A stretch of DNA of 64,000 bases from Sphingomonas sp. SUN039. GTDB lineage: Bacteria; Pseudomonadota; Alphaproteobacteria; Sphingomonadales; Sphingomonadaceae. Under the pieces are notes generated by a model. It searched no databases and was not told the DNA's origin. It worked only from the letters and a program-made list of their open reading frames with translations. Position 1 is the first letter of the stretch. Each line of letters begins with the position of its first letter. Location: NCBI RefSeq assembly GCF_024758725.1, contig NZ_CP096972.1:3268001-3332000 (forward strand), read 5' to 3'. Shown here in pieces: positions 43,651 to 51,480 of the stretch. Both the position numbers and the translations under genes were made by a program.

Positions 43651-43778
43651 GGTTCACCCTAAAGACCCAAAAGAGCGCGACCGCGCGCAGCGCCTTCAAA
43701 AACTTCTATCTTGCCCACGTTCGCGAGGGAGCGATTCGAGGCGCTTCGCGCTGCCCTTTTCGGTGTTTAGGGTGAACC
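43651..43778. repeat. MITE-like element with 13-base terminal inverted repeats
   Basis: Terminal arms GGTTCACCCTAAA (43651-43663) and TTTAGGGTGAACC (43766-43778) are perfect and continue as an imperfect pairing for about 25 bases (including ACC-AAAAG and GCGCGAAGCGC types). The 128-base element contains no gene and begins 7 bases after the transglutaminase stop codon. Confidence 0.7.
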
Positions 43779-43836
43779 CCACCTTCTTCCAGTGCCGGAT
43801 GTTGTCGTGGCGCGCATCGACGCCTAACTGAACGCG

Positions 43837-44745
43837 ATGGCTGATCCCTATTCCACTCTCGGTGTCGCGCGCGGGGCGAGCGAGGCCGACATCAAAAAAG
43901 CGTACCGCAAGCTCGCCAAGGAGCTGCACCCCGACCGCAATAAGGACAACAAGGCAGCGACCGAGCGGTTTTCGAAAGTGACCGCCGCGTATGATTTGCT
44001 GTCCGACAAGGACAAGCGCGCGCGTTTCGACCGGGGCGAGATCGATGGCGACGGCAATCCTGCCGCGCCGTTCGGGTTCGGCGGTGGCGGCGGGCGCGGT
44101 CAGGCAGGCGGATTTCCCGGGGGCGGGTTCCAGAGCGGCGGTGCAGACTTCGGCGATATATTCGAAGGGCTGTTCGGCGGGCGTGCTGGTGCGCGTGGTG
44201 GCAGCCCGTTCGGGCGCGGGGCTCCGGCCAAGGGCGCAAATGTCGCCTATCGACTGTCGGTCGGGTTCGAGGACGCCGCCGCGCTCAAGCCGCAGCGTAT
44301 CACCCTCGCCGATGGCAAGACCATCGATGTCAAACTGCCGAACGGGGTCGAGACCGGCACGCAGATGCGTCTGGCGGGGAAGGGCGAGCCGGGCGCGGGC
44401 GGCGCGGGCGATGCGATTATTACCATCGAGGTTGGGAGCCACCCCTTCTACAAGCGCGAGGGCGACAACATCCGGCTCGATCTGCCGGTCGCCTTGTCCG
44501 AAGCCGTACTCGGCGGGCCGGTCAAAGTGCCGACCGTCGATGGACCGGTCATGCTCAATGTCCCGGCCGACAGCTCGTCGGGCAAGGTGTTGCGCCTGCG
44601 CGGGCGCGGGTTCACCGGCAAGGGCGGCACGCGCGGCGACCAGCTCGTCACACTGATGATCGAACTCCCCTCGGACGATCCTGCCCTGAAAAGCTGGGCG
44701 GAAAGCGCCAGCCCCGGCAACCCGCGAGCGAAGCTGGGCGTTTAG
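43837..44745 (+). CDS. J-domain protein, CbpA/DnaJ-like without zinc fingers
   Basis: A 302-residue cochaperone: J domain at residues 1-70 with the HPD motif in AKELHPDRNKDNK, then a Gly/Phe-rich linker (GFGGGGGRGQAGGFPGGGF, about 78-96), then the DnaJ C-terminal substrate-binding domain. The Cys-rich zinc-finger region of true DnaJ is absent, so it is CbpA-like. It would stimulate DnaK ATPase. No chaperone partner gene is adjacent. The YihY gene follows after 8 bases. Confidence 0.92.
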   Translation: MADPYSTLGVARGASEADIKKAYRKLAKELHPDRNKDNKAATERFSKVTAAYDLLSDKDKRARFDRGEIDGDGNPAAPFGFGGGGGRGQAGGFPGGGFQSGGADFGDIFEGLFGGRAGARGGSPFGRGAPAKGANVAYRLSVGFEDAAALKPQRITLADGKTIDVKLPNGVETGTQMRLAGKGEPGAGGAGDAIITIEVGSHPFYKREGDNIRLDLPVALSEAVLGGPVKVPTVDGPVMLNVPADSSSGKVLRLRGRGFTGKGGTRGDQLVTLMIELPSDDPALKSWAESASPGNPRAKLGV

Positions 44746-44753
44746 CGCAGCCG

Positions 44754-45704
44754 ATGCAGGAAGCGCCCTCGCCCCAGTCGCCCGCCGAGCGCGACAAGCA
44801 TCTGGCGCAGGGCGACCGTACGACCATCGCGCATCGGCTCGACCATCTGCCGGTGGTCGCGCGTGCTTTCGAAGTCGTCAAACGGGTGGTGGTCGGCGTG
44901 TTCAACGATGGGTTCATCCATGCGGGCAACCTCGCCTATCTGACCCTGCTGACCCTGTTCCCGTTCTTCATCGTGACGGCGGCGCTGGCGAGCCTGTTCG
45001 GGCGCAGCGAGGACACGATCAATGCGGTGAATTCGGTGTTCGTCACACTGCCCGCCTCGACGCAGGAGGTGCTGCGCCAGCCGATCCACGATGTGCTTAC
45101 CGAGCGCACCGGCGCATTGCTGTGGATCGGCGCGCTGATCGGGCTGTGGACCGTCGGCAGCTTTATCGAGACGATCCGCGATATTTTGCGAAGGGCCTAT
45201 GGCACACGGTCGTCGGCGCCGTTCTGGCAATACCGGCTGCGCGCCATCGGCCTGATCATCGCCGCCGTCGTCGCGATGATGGCGGCGTTTTCTTTGCAGG
45301 TGTTCCTGACCGCGGCGGAGCAGTTCGTGTTCCGCTTGTTCCCCTTTGCCGATAATGTCATGGGCTGGATCCAGCTCAGTCGCCTCGTCCCGCTGTTCGT
45401 CGCCTGGGGCGCGGTCTATCTGATCATGTGGACCCTGACGCCGGGCCAGTACCGCATGTCGCGCAACCCCAAATGGCCGGGCGCGCTGCTGGTCGCGCTG
45501 TGGTGGTACGGCGCGCTGGCGCTGCTGCCCGTCGTCATCGCGCGCCTGTCGAACTACGACCTGACCTATGGGTCGCTGGCGGGCGTCATCATTACGCTGA
45601 TCTTCTTCTGGTTCGTCGGCTTGGGCTTTACCGTCGGCGCGCACCTCAACGCGGCTCTATCGGAACCGCCCGAACCTGCGCTACAGGCGCTGCCCAAGGA
45701 GTGA
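44754..45704 (+). CDS. YihY/BrkB family inner-membrane protein
   Basis: A 316-residue membrane protein with about six transmembrane helices. GNLAYLTLLTLFPFFIVTAA (about residues 60-79) and GTRSSAPFWQYRLRAIGLI (about 149-167) are family-like, with KWPGALLVALWWYG near residue 240. Members are often labelled virulence factor BrkB or ribonuclease BN, but the latter is a historical misassignment; function unknown. fabI starts five bases downstream, so it is in an operon with the J-domain protein, fabI and aroC. Confidence 0.88.
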   Translation: MQEAPSPQSPAERDKHLAQGDRTTIAHRLDHLPVVARAFEVVKRVVVGVFNDGFIHAGNLAYLTLLTLFPFFIVTAALASLFGRSEDTINAVNSVFVTLPASTQEVLRQPIHDVLTERTGALLWIGALIGLWTVGSFIETIRDILRRAYGTRSSAPFWQYRLRAIGLIIAAVVAMMAAFSLQVFLTAAEQFVFRLFPFADNVMGWIQLSRLVPLFVAWGAVYLIMWTLTPGQYRMSRNPKWPGALLVALWWYGALALLPVVIARLSNYDLTYGSLAGVIITLIFFWFVGLGFTVGAHLNAALSEPPEPALQALPKE

Positions 45705-45708
45705 CCAT

Positions 45709-46509
45709 ATGACATTGATGCAGGGCAAGCGCGGGCTGATCATGGGCCTTGCCAACGACCGCTCGCTGGCTTGGGGCATTGCGAAAAAACTGTCGGAGGC
45801 GGGGGCCGAGCTCGCGTTCAGCTATCAGGGCGAGGCGCTGGAGAAGCGCGTGCGCCCGCTGGCCGCCGAACTCGGCAGCGATTTCCTGATCGACTGCGAT
45901 GTTGCCGACATGGGCGCGCTCGACACCACGTTCGACACGCTGGCGGCGCGGTGGCCGACCATCGATTTCGTCGTCCATGCCATTGGTTTTTCGGACAAGA
46001 ACGAGCTGCGGGGGCGCTACTACGACACCAGTCTCGACAATTTCCTGATGACGATGAACATCAGCGTCTATTCGTTCGTCGCGGTGGCGAAGCGCGCGCA
46101 GGCGATGATGCCCAATGGCGGGTCGTTGCTGACGCTCAGCTATTACGGCGCGGAAAAAGTGATCCCCCACTACAACGTCATGGGCGTAGCCAAGGCGGCA
46201 CTCGAGACCAGCGTCAAATATCTCGCCGTCGATCTGGGCCGCGACAACATCCGCGTGAACGCGATCTCGGCGGGACCGATCAAGACGCTCGCCGCGTCGG
46301 GGATCGGCGATTTCCGCTATATCCTGAAATGGAACGAGCTGAACGCGCCGCTGAAACGCAACGTCACCATCGAGGATGTCGGCGGCGCCGGGCTGTACCT
46401 GTGCAGCGACCTGTCGTCGGGGGTCACCGGCGAGACGCACTATGTCGACGCGGGCTATCAGGTCGTGGGCATGAAGGCGGAGGACGCGCCGGATATGGCG
46501 CTTTCGTGA
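45709..46509 (+). CDS. fabI: enoyl-ACP reductase FabI
   Basis: A 266-residue short-chain dehydrogenase-type reductase for the last step of fatty acid elongation. It has the FabI-specific N-terminus [20 protein letters not shown] (about residues 6-25, NAD-binding Gly-rich loop) and the catalytic YxxxxxxK pair in [20 protein letters not shown] (Tyr and Lys spaced by six residues). [17 protein letters not shown] is the flexible substrate loop. It is the target class of triclosan. Its stop overlaps the GTG start of aroC. Confidence 0.95.
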   Translation: MTLMQGKRGLIMGLANDRSLAWGIAKKLSEAGAELAFSYQGEALEKRVRPLAAELGSDFLIDCDVADMGALDTTFDTLAARWPTIDFVVHAIGFSDKNELRGRYYDTSLDNFLMTMNISVYSFVAVAKRAQAMMPNGGSLLTLSYYGAEKVIPHYNVMGVAKAALETSVKYLAVDLGRDNIRVNAISAGPIKTLAASGIGDFRYILKWNELNAPLKRNVTIEDVGGAGLYLCSDLSSGVTGETHYVDAGYQVVGMKAEDAPDMALS

Positions 46510-47570
46510 GCCACAACAGCTTCGGCCATCTGTTCCGCTTCACGACATGGGGCGAATCGCACGGGCCGGCGCTCGGGGCGGTGGTGGATGGTTGCCCTCC
46601 GGGGTTGAACCTGTCCGAAGCCGACCTCCAGCCGTTCCTCGACAAGCGCCGTCCGGGCACCTCGAAATTCACGACGCAGCGACAGGAGGCCGACGCGGTC
46701 CGCATCCTGTCGGGCGTGTTCGAGGGGCGGACCACCGGCACGCCGATCAGCCTGATGATCGAGAACACCGACCAGCGCTCGAAGGATTACAGCGAGGTCG
46801 CCGCTGCTTACCGCCCCGGCCACGCCGATTACGCCTATGATGCCAAATACGGGTTTCGCGACTATCGCGGCGGCGGGCGGAGCTCGGCGCGCGAAACGGC
46901 GGCACGCGTGGCAGCGGGCGGCGTCGCGCGGCTGGTGATCCCCGAGGTCAGTATCGTCGCGCATGTCGTCGAAATCGGCGGCGACCGCACGGAGACGTTC
47001 GAAGCGGCCGAGATCGACCGCAATCCGTTATTCTGCGCCGATGCCGCCGCCGCGGCGCGCTGGGAAAGGCTGGTCGATGACGCCCGCAAGGCGGGATCGT
47101 CGCTGGGCGCGGTCGTCGAATGCGTCGCGACCGGCGTCCCCGCCGGTTGGGGCGCGCCGCTCTACATGAAACTCGACGCGCAACTCGCCAGTGCCTGCAT
47201 GAGCATCAACGCGGTCAAGGGCGTCGAGATCGGCGATGGGTTCGCCGCTGCCCGCCTGCGCGGCGAGGACAATGCCGACCGGATGCGCCCCGGTGACGCT
47301 GCGCCGCAGTTCCTAGCCAATCACGCGGGCGGCGTTGCGGGCGGGATTTCGACCGGCCAGCCAGTGGTCGTGCGCGTCGCGTTCAAGCCGACGAGCAGCA
47401 TCCTGACGCCGGTCGAGACGATCACGCGCGACGGTGCCGCGACCGACATCGTGACGAAGGGCCGCCACGACCCCTGCGTTGGGATCAGGGGTGCGCCAGT
47501 GGTCGAGGCGATGATGGCGCTGGTGCTCGCCGATGCAAAGCTGATGCAGCGAGGACAGACCGGACGTTGA
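46506..47570 (+). CDS. aroC: chorismate synthase
   Basis: A 354-residue FMN-dependent enzyme converting EPSP to chorismate, the last common step of aromatic amino acid synthesis. Motifs: [19 protein letters not shown] (about residues 14-32), [20 protein letters not shown] (about 102-121) and [17 protein letters not shown] (about 122-138), plus [17 protein letters not shown] at about 319-335. The GTG at 46506 overlaps the fabI stop (GTGA), and the stop overlaps the ATG of the next gene. Confidence 0.96.
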   Translation: MSHNSFGHLFRFTTWGESHGPALGAVVDGCPPGLNLSEADLQPFLDKRRPGTSKFTTQRQEADAVRILSGVFEGRTTGTPISLMIENTDQRSKDYSEVAAAYRPGHADYAYDAKYGFRDYRGGGRSSARETAARVAAGGVARLVIPEVSIVAHVVEIGGDRTETFEAAEIDRNPLFCADAAAAARWERLVDDARKAGSSLGAVVECVATGVPAGWGAPLYMKLDAQLASACMSINAVKGVEIGDGFAAARLRGEDNADRMRPGDAAPQFLANHAGGVAGGISTGQPVVVRVAFKPTSSILTPVETITRDGAATDIVTKGRHDPCVGIRGAPVVEAMMALVLADAKLMQRGQTGR

Positions 47571-48748
47571 TGCAGTCGTTCGATGCGTTCGCGGAGCACG
47601 TTTTCGCCGATGAGGCGCTGCAGGCCGAACTTGCCGCACTGCGCGATCCGGTCGCCTTTGTCGCCCGCATGGTCGAACGCGCCGCCGCGCGTGGTATCGT
47701 GCTCGACCCGGCGCATTTCGCCCCGTATTTCGCCCTCGATCCGCTCGGCCTGCACCGGTTCCGGCCACCCCTTGTCGGCGGGCGCGGCTGGCCTCCGCGC
47801 GGCTGGCTGCCGACCGGCTTCTTCGGCGGGGAGGGCGGCACAGCTTTGAGCTGGCTCTGGTTCGGGCCCGACCCGCTGCGCCGGCCGTTCTTCGAAATGT
47901 CGGAAGCCGAAGTCCGCGACCTGCCGTTCAACCGGCTGTTCCGCTATGGCATGACCCTCGACGACCTGGTTTCCGCAGCACCCGATGCAGCCCCGCCGCC
48001 CGACGGGTTCGTCTTCCACATGTCGCGCTGCGGCTCGACCCTCGTGGCGCGGATGCTCGCCGCCGTCGATGACCAAGTCGTCGTATCGGAACCCCCGATC
48101 CTCGACGCGGTCGTCCAGTTTGCGCTGGCTGGGCAGGTGTCCGTCGCGACACTGCGCGCGATCGTTCTGGCGCTGACCCGCGACCGCAGCGGCACGACAC
48201 GCCGCCGCTTCGTCAAACTGTTCCATTGGCACGCGCTCGCGCTGCCGCTGTTCCGCGCCGCTTTCCCCGATGTGCCGTGCATATTCCTGTGTCGCGACCC
48301 GGTCGAAGTGCTGGTGTCGCAGCGGCGCAGCCCCGGCTATCAGCCCGTGATGCCGGTGGTGGCCATGACACTGCCCGGCGAGGCTGTCGATGCGGACCTC
48401 CACGGCGAACGCTTTGCCGCTTGGCTGCTCGGTCGCCTCGGCGACGCGGCGCTCGACGCTGTTCCCCCGGTGCGCTGCATCGCCTATCCGGCGCTGCCCG
48501 AGGCGGTGTTCGACACGATCCTCCCGCATTTCGGGGTCGAGCCGACGCCCACCGAAGCGGCGGTAATGCGTGCCGCGACGCAACATGATGCCAAGACCCC
48601 CGACCGGGGCTTCACCGGCGACACCGGCGAGAAGCAGCGCGAGGCGACCGACGATTTGCGCGCGCTGGCAGGCCATTATTGCGGCGCGAGCTGGGCCCGG
48701 CTGCGCGAGCGTTGTGCTGCCGACACCATGGGTTCTGTTTCGCCTTAG
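47570..48748 (+). CDS. Nif11-like domain fused to a sulfotransferase-like domain
   Basis: A 392-residue protein. Residues about 1-50 (FDAFAEHVFADEALQAELAA then VARMVERAAARGIVLD) resemble a Nif11 domain, better known from leader peptides of ribosomally made peptides. From about residue 145, VFHMSRCGSTLVARMLAAVD is the PAPS 5'-phosphosulfate-binding loop of sulfotransferases, and FLCRDPVEVLVSQRR (about 240-254) is the 3'-phosphate-binding part. The acceptor is unknown. The ATG at 47570 overlaps the aroC stop (TGATG), so it is translated with aroC; its product has no obvious link to the shikimate pathway. Confidence 0.75.
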   Translation: MQSFDAFAEHVFADEALQAELAALRDPVAFVARMVERAAARGIVLDPAHFAPYFALDPLGLHRFRPPLVGGRGWPPRGWLPTGFFGGEGGTALSWLWFGPDPLRRPFFEMSEAEVRDLPFNRLFRYGMTLDDLVSAAPDAAPPPDGFVFHMSRCGSTLVARMLAAVDDQVVVSEPPILDAVVQFALAGQVSVATLRAIVLALTRDRSGTTRRRFVKLFHWHALALPLFRAAFPDVPCIFLCRDPVEVLVSQRRSPGYQPVMPVVAMTLPGEAVDADLHGERFAAWLLGRLGDAALDAVPPVRCIAYPALPEAVFDTILPHFGVEPTPTEAAVMRAATQHDAKTPDRGFTGDTGEKQREATDDLRALAGHYCGASWARLRERCAADTMGSVSP

Positions 48749-48785
48749 TCTGGTCCGTGCCGCCGGTTGTCGCGGGCGGGCGCGG

Positions 48786-49379
48786 TCAGCCCCGATAAGC
48801 TGGAATGCGCCACCCGCGCGCAATGGCGAGCGCACGCAGCGCGAACCCGGCCACGGCTCCGCTTGCCGCCGCCACGGGCACCCCGGCTCCCGCCACCGTC
48901 AGCCCCGTGAACAGCCCCGCCGCCAGCGCCGCCGCCGTCACATAAATCTCCGGCCGCAACAGGATCGACGGCACGCCCGCCAGTACGTCGCGGATAATGC
49001 CCCCGACGCAGGCGGTGATGACGCCCATCATCACCGCGGGCAGCGGCGGCACGCCGAGCGACAGCGCCTTGGCCGCGCCGAACACGGCATAGACCGCCAG
49101 CCCCGCCGCATCGAACCAGTCGACCGCGCGCTCGGGCCACAACCGGCGCGGCAATACCCAGATCGCCAGCGCGGTCGCGAGGCACACGGCGGGCACGCGC
49201 CAGTCATGCACCCAGAACACCGGCGCGCCGATCAACAGATCGCGCACCGTCCCGCCGCCGACGCCGGTGACCAGCGCGAAGAACGCAAAGGTCACGAGCG
49301 TCTGCCCCGCCCGCGCCGCCGCCAGCGCGCCCGAGGCGGCGAAGACCGCGATCCCGAACAGGTCGAGCAACTCGATCAT
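48786..49379 (-). CDS. TRIC family (UPF0126) cation channel
   Basis: A 197-residue membrane protein with seven hydrophobic helices in two repeats: LFGIAVFAASGALAAARAGQ (about residues 7-26) with GVGGGTVRDLLIG (about 41-53), and AAGLAVYAVFGAAKALSLGV with CVGGIIRDVLAGVPSIL. The GGxxRD pattern in each half is typical of bacterial trimeric intracellular cation channels. The ATG at 49379 overlaps the stop of the upstream hydrolase gene (ATGA). Confidence 0.92.
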   Translation of the reverse strand: MIELLDLFGIAVFAASGALAAARAGQTLVTFAFFALVTGVGGGTVRDLLIGAPVFWVHDWRVPAVCLATALAIWVLPRRLWPERAVDWFDAAGLAVYAVFGAAKALSLGVPPLPAVMMGVITACVGGIIRDVLAGVPSILLRPEIYVTAAALAAGLFTGLTVAGAGVPVAAASGAVAGFALRALAIARGWRIPAYRG

Positions 49380-50101
49380 CCCGGCGCGCGCTCCCGCGCG
49401 CTCTCGCCCAGCACATCGGCAATCGCGCGGAGCACGGCGGGACGCCATTGCACCCCCATATGGCTGCCGGGAGTTTCGAGGGCGCGGCATCCGCTATCCG
49501 CCGGGTCGCGGCACACATAGCCGCTGACCAGCCCGTCGCTGCGGCTCCAGATCGCGGTCGCGGGGACAGGCAGCGGCTGCGCGATTTCCGCACGTTGTGC
49601 CTGGGTCGCCGCGCCGTCGATGCGCTCGCCGGTCAGCCATTCATACGCGCGCCACACATTGGTCGCGCGCGGATCGCCCGCATAGGGCGAGGCAACAGTG
49701 ATGACTTCGCGCACGGCATGCGGCACGCGGTGCGCCGCAAAACGCGCGATGATGCCGCCGAGGCTGACCCCGATCAGCGTCACCGGCTCGCCCGCCTCGC
49801 GCGCCAGCGCCTCGACCTGCGCGATCAGTTTCTCGGCCCCCGCCCCGATGGCGCGGTTACCGAGATTGCGCCCCAGTCCCCAGCCGGTGCAGCGATAACC
49901 CAGCCCGTTCAGATAGCGCCGCATGATCGTCATCGACCGGTCGCTGTTGACGAGCCCGGGCAACAGCATCACCGGCCGCCCGTCCCCGCGCGGCGCGGCA
50001 TCGAGCATCGCGCGGGCGGGCAGCAACGACGCGAATGCCCATACGGCACGCGGCAGTTCGGCGGCCCACAAGGCTTTGCTTGGCGGCGGGGTCGGGGTCA
50101 T
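49376..50101 (-). CDS. alpha/beta hydrolase (lipase-like)
   Basis: A 241-residue alpha/beta hydrolase with MLLPGLVNSDRSMTIMRRYL (about residues 44-63, oxyanion region) and the nucleophile elbow LIGVSLGGIIARFAAH (about 112-127; GVSLG fits GxSxG). A later Asp and the His in GSHMGVQW complete the likely triad. No signal peptide. It resembles PGAP1-like or triacylglycerol lipase proteins; substrate unknown. The TRIC channel gene is coupled downstream. The YoeB gene ends 10 bases before its start codon. Confidence 0.85.
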   Translation of the reverse strand: MTPTPPPSKALWAAELPRAVWAFASLLPARAMLDAAPRGDGRPVMLLPGLVNSDRSMTIMRRYLNGLGYRCTGWGLGRNLGNRAIGAGAEKLIAQVEALAREAGEPVTLIGVSLGGIIARFAAHRVPHAVREVITVASPYAGDPRATNVWRAYEWLTGERIDGAATQAQRAEIAQPLPVPATAIWSRSDGLVSGYVCRDPADSGCRALETPGSHMGVQWRPAVLRAIADVLGESARERAPG

Positions 50102-50111
50102 GCCGGTCCCA

Positions 50112-50378
50112 TCAGTAATGATACCGGCATTGCGCGATTTCGAGCCGCTGATCTTCGCCCGCGCCGGTGACGCGGTAGATCAGCCGGTGTTCGTCGTCGA
50201 TCCGGCGCGACCACCAGCCCCGCCAGTTTTCGCGCAGCGGTTCGGGCTTGCCGATGCCGCGAAAGGGCGAGCGCATGATGTCGTCGATCATGACGTTAAT
50301 TCGCGCAGCGGTTTTGGGATCGTCAGCCTGCCAGGCGACGTACTGACCCCAAGCGCGTGCCGACAAAACGATCTTCAA
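50112..50378 (-). CDS. yoeB: YoeB toxin
   Basis: An 88-residue ribosome-dependent mRNA endonuclease of the Txe/YoeB family. It has FRGIGKPEPLRENWRGWWSR (about residues 40-59), RRIDDEHRLIYRV (about 58-70) with the catalytic Glu/Arg region, and the C-terminal CRYHY with the essential His. Its ATG overlaps the YefM stop by four bases. The module is intact and carries a canonical operator upstream. Confidence 0.95.
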   Translation of the reverse strand: MKIVLSARAWGQYVAWQADDPKTAARINVMIDDIMRSPFRGIGKPEPLRENWRGWWSRRIDDEHRLIYRVTGAGEDQRLEIAQCRYHY

Positions 50379-50629
50379 TCTTGTGGCAACTTAAATTCCA
50401 CAACATTGCCCGCTTCGATCTCTGCAATGCTCGCGTCGAGCCAAGCCGCATTGGCGGGGCTGCGGCGTAGATACAGCGTTTCCATCATCGATTCGAACTC
50501 GCTGTGCGCGAGGATGACGACGGGTTCGGACCCCTGCCGCGTGACGAGGATCGGGTCGCGATCCGCCTCGGCGCGGTCCATGTAATGCGCGAGGTTCTTG
50601 CGAAGATCGGAGGACGAGACGTGGATCAT
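50375..50629 (-). CDS. yefM: YefM antitoxin (Phd/YefM family)
   Basis: An 84-residue antitoxin: SSSDLRKNLAHYMDRAEADR (about residues 5-24) and DPILVTRQGSEPVVILAHSE (about 25-44) form the Phd/YefM dimeric DNA-binding fold, and the C-terminal tail binds YoeB. With YoeB it represses its own operon. The operator TGTACG-N6-CGTACA lies just upstream of the ATG at 50629. Confidence 0.94.
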   Translation of the reverse strand: MIHVSSSDLRKNLAHYMDRAEADRDPILVTRQGSEPVVILAHSEFESMMETLYLRRSPANAAWLDASIAEIEAGNVVEFKLPQD

Positions 50630-50630
50630 C

Positions 50631-50648
50631 TGTACGTAATAGCGTACA
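50631..50648. promoter_or_regulatory. YefM-YoeB operator
   Basis: TGTACG-TAATAG-CGTACA, a perfect inverted repeat containing the TGTAC core recognised by YefM-YoeB complexes in other proteobacteria. It lies 2 bases upstream of the yefM ATG on the minus strand. Confidence 0.75.
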
Positions 50649-50679
50649 TTAACAGGAGGTCAAGCTGGTAGCGCCGCCC

Positions 50680-51066
50680 TCACCACACCCGCTCCACCCC
50701 GAACCCGTCGAACAGCTTCTCGTTCGAAACCAGCGTCACCCTTTCGACTTGCGCCTGCGCGATAAGCAACCGGTCGAAGGGGTCGCCGTGGGCAAAGGGC
50801 AGGCCTCCCGCCCGCGCGGCGTGGGCGGGCGTGATCGACAGGAAGGTGAAGTCGAACGGCGCGAGCGCGGCTTCGAAATCGGGGATCAGGGGTGCGGCCT
50901 CGGACAGTTTGCCGAGCCGGTATTTGGTGGTAATTTCAAAGGCGGACACGGCGCTGACGATCTTCTCGTTCGCGTCGTCTGCGATTGCCGCTCGTGCGCG
51001 GGCCGACAAGCGGGGGTTGTTGCCGAGCGCCCACAGCAATGCGTGGGTGTCGAGCAGCAGCTTCAA
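50680..51066 (-). CDS. PIN domain toxin (VapC-like) of a Phd-VapC module
   Basis: A 128-residue PIN domain: MKLLLDTHALLWALGNNPRL (residues 1-20) with the catalytic Asp6, VSAVSAFEITTKYRLGKL (about 37-54) with the Glu, and HGDPFDRLLIAQAQVE (about 91-106) with the third and fourth acidic positions. It belongs to the DTHALLW subgroup, which pairs with Phd-type antitoxins. Its ATG overlaps the antitoxin stop by four bases. Confidence 0.94.
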   Translation of the reverse strand: MKLLLDTHALLWALGNNPRLSARARAAIADDANEKIVSAVSAFEITTKYRLGKLSEAAPLIPDFEAALAPFDFTFLSITPAHAARAGGLPFAHGDPFDRLLIAQAQVERVTLVSNEKLFDGFGVERVW

Positions 51067-51299
51067 GCCAGTCCCCAGTCGCGCAGCTCTTCGTCAGTCA
51101 TCGGCGCGAACGCCGCATCGTCGATGTCGAATTGTCCCTTAAACGCACCGAGCAGGGGGCGCTTCTTCGCCGGAGCCTCTCGCACGAGGCGCACGACCGG
51201 CTCCCGGTTGCGCGAGATCACGACTTCCTCGCCCGCCAGCACCTGTTCGATCAGGCGCGACAGATGCGTTTTCGCTTCGTGGACGCTGACGGTGGTCAT
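51063..51299 (-). CDS. Phd-type antitoxin
   Basis: A 78-residue antitoxin starting MTTVSVHEAKTHLSRLIEQV with EEVVISRNREPVVRLV, the Phd/YefM N-terminal fold, and a toxin-binding tail DDAAFAPMTDEELRDWGL. It forms a module with the PIN toxin downstream. A palindrome CTTAGTC-N8-GACTAAG lies just upstream of its ATG. Confidence 0.93.
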   Translation of the reverse strand: MTTVSVHEAKTHLSRLIEQVLAGEEVVISRNREPVVRLVREAPAKKRPLLGAFKGQFDIDDAAFAPMTDEELRDWGLA

Positions 51300-51307
51300 G
51301 GGTGGAG

Positions 51308-51329
51308 CTTAGTCTATTGGTTGACTAAG
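51308..51329. promoter_or_regulatory. operator of the Phd-VapC module
   Basis: CTTAGTC-N8-GACTAAG, a perfect 7-base inverted repeat 8 bases upstream of the antitoxin start, in the place expected for autorepression. Confidence 0.65.
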
Positions 51330-51358
51330 TGCAAGCCGCCGTGCGGGCACGCGATAGA

Positions 51359-51445
51359 CCCGACTTGGCTGAGCTTGTCGAAGCCCCTTCCTTTCCCTTG
51401 ACCCGGTCGAAAAGAAAAAAAGCCCTTCGACAAGCTCAGGGAAGG
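51359..51445. repeat. inverted repeat, family P3 copy 2
   Basis: Left arm CCCGACTTGGCTGAGCTTGT... (51359-51386) is identical to the right arm at 9368-9395. The right arm is a shorter variant (CCTTCGACAAGCTCAGGGAA, about 51424-51443). On the minus strand the right arm is followed by a run of seven T, so this half may terminate bipA transcription. Confidence 0.75.
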
Positions 51446-51480
51446 CGGTGTGGGGACCGACGCCGAAATCCGTCGGGATT

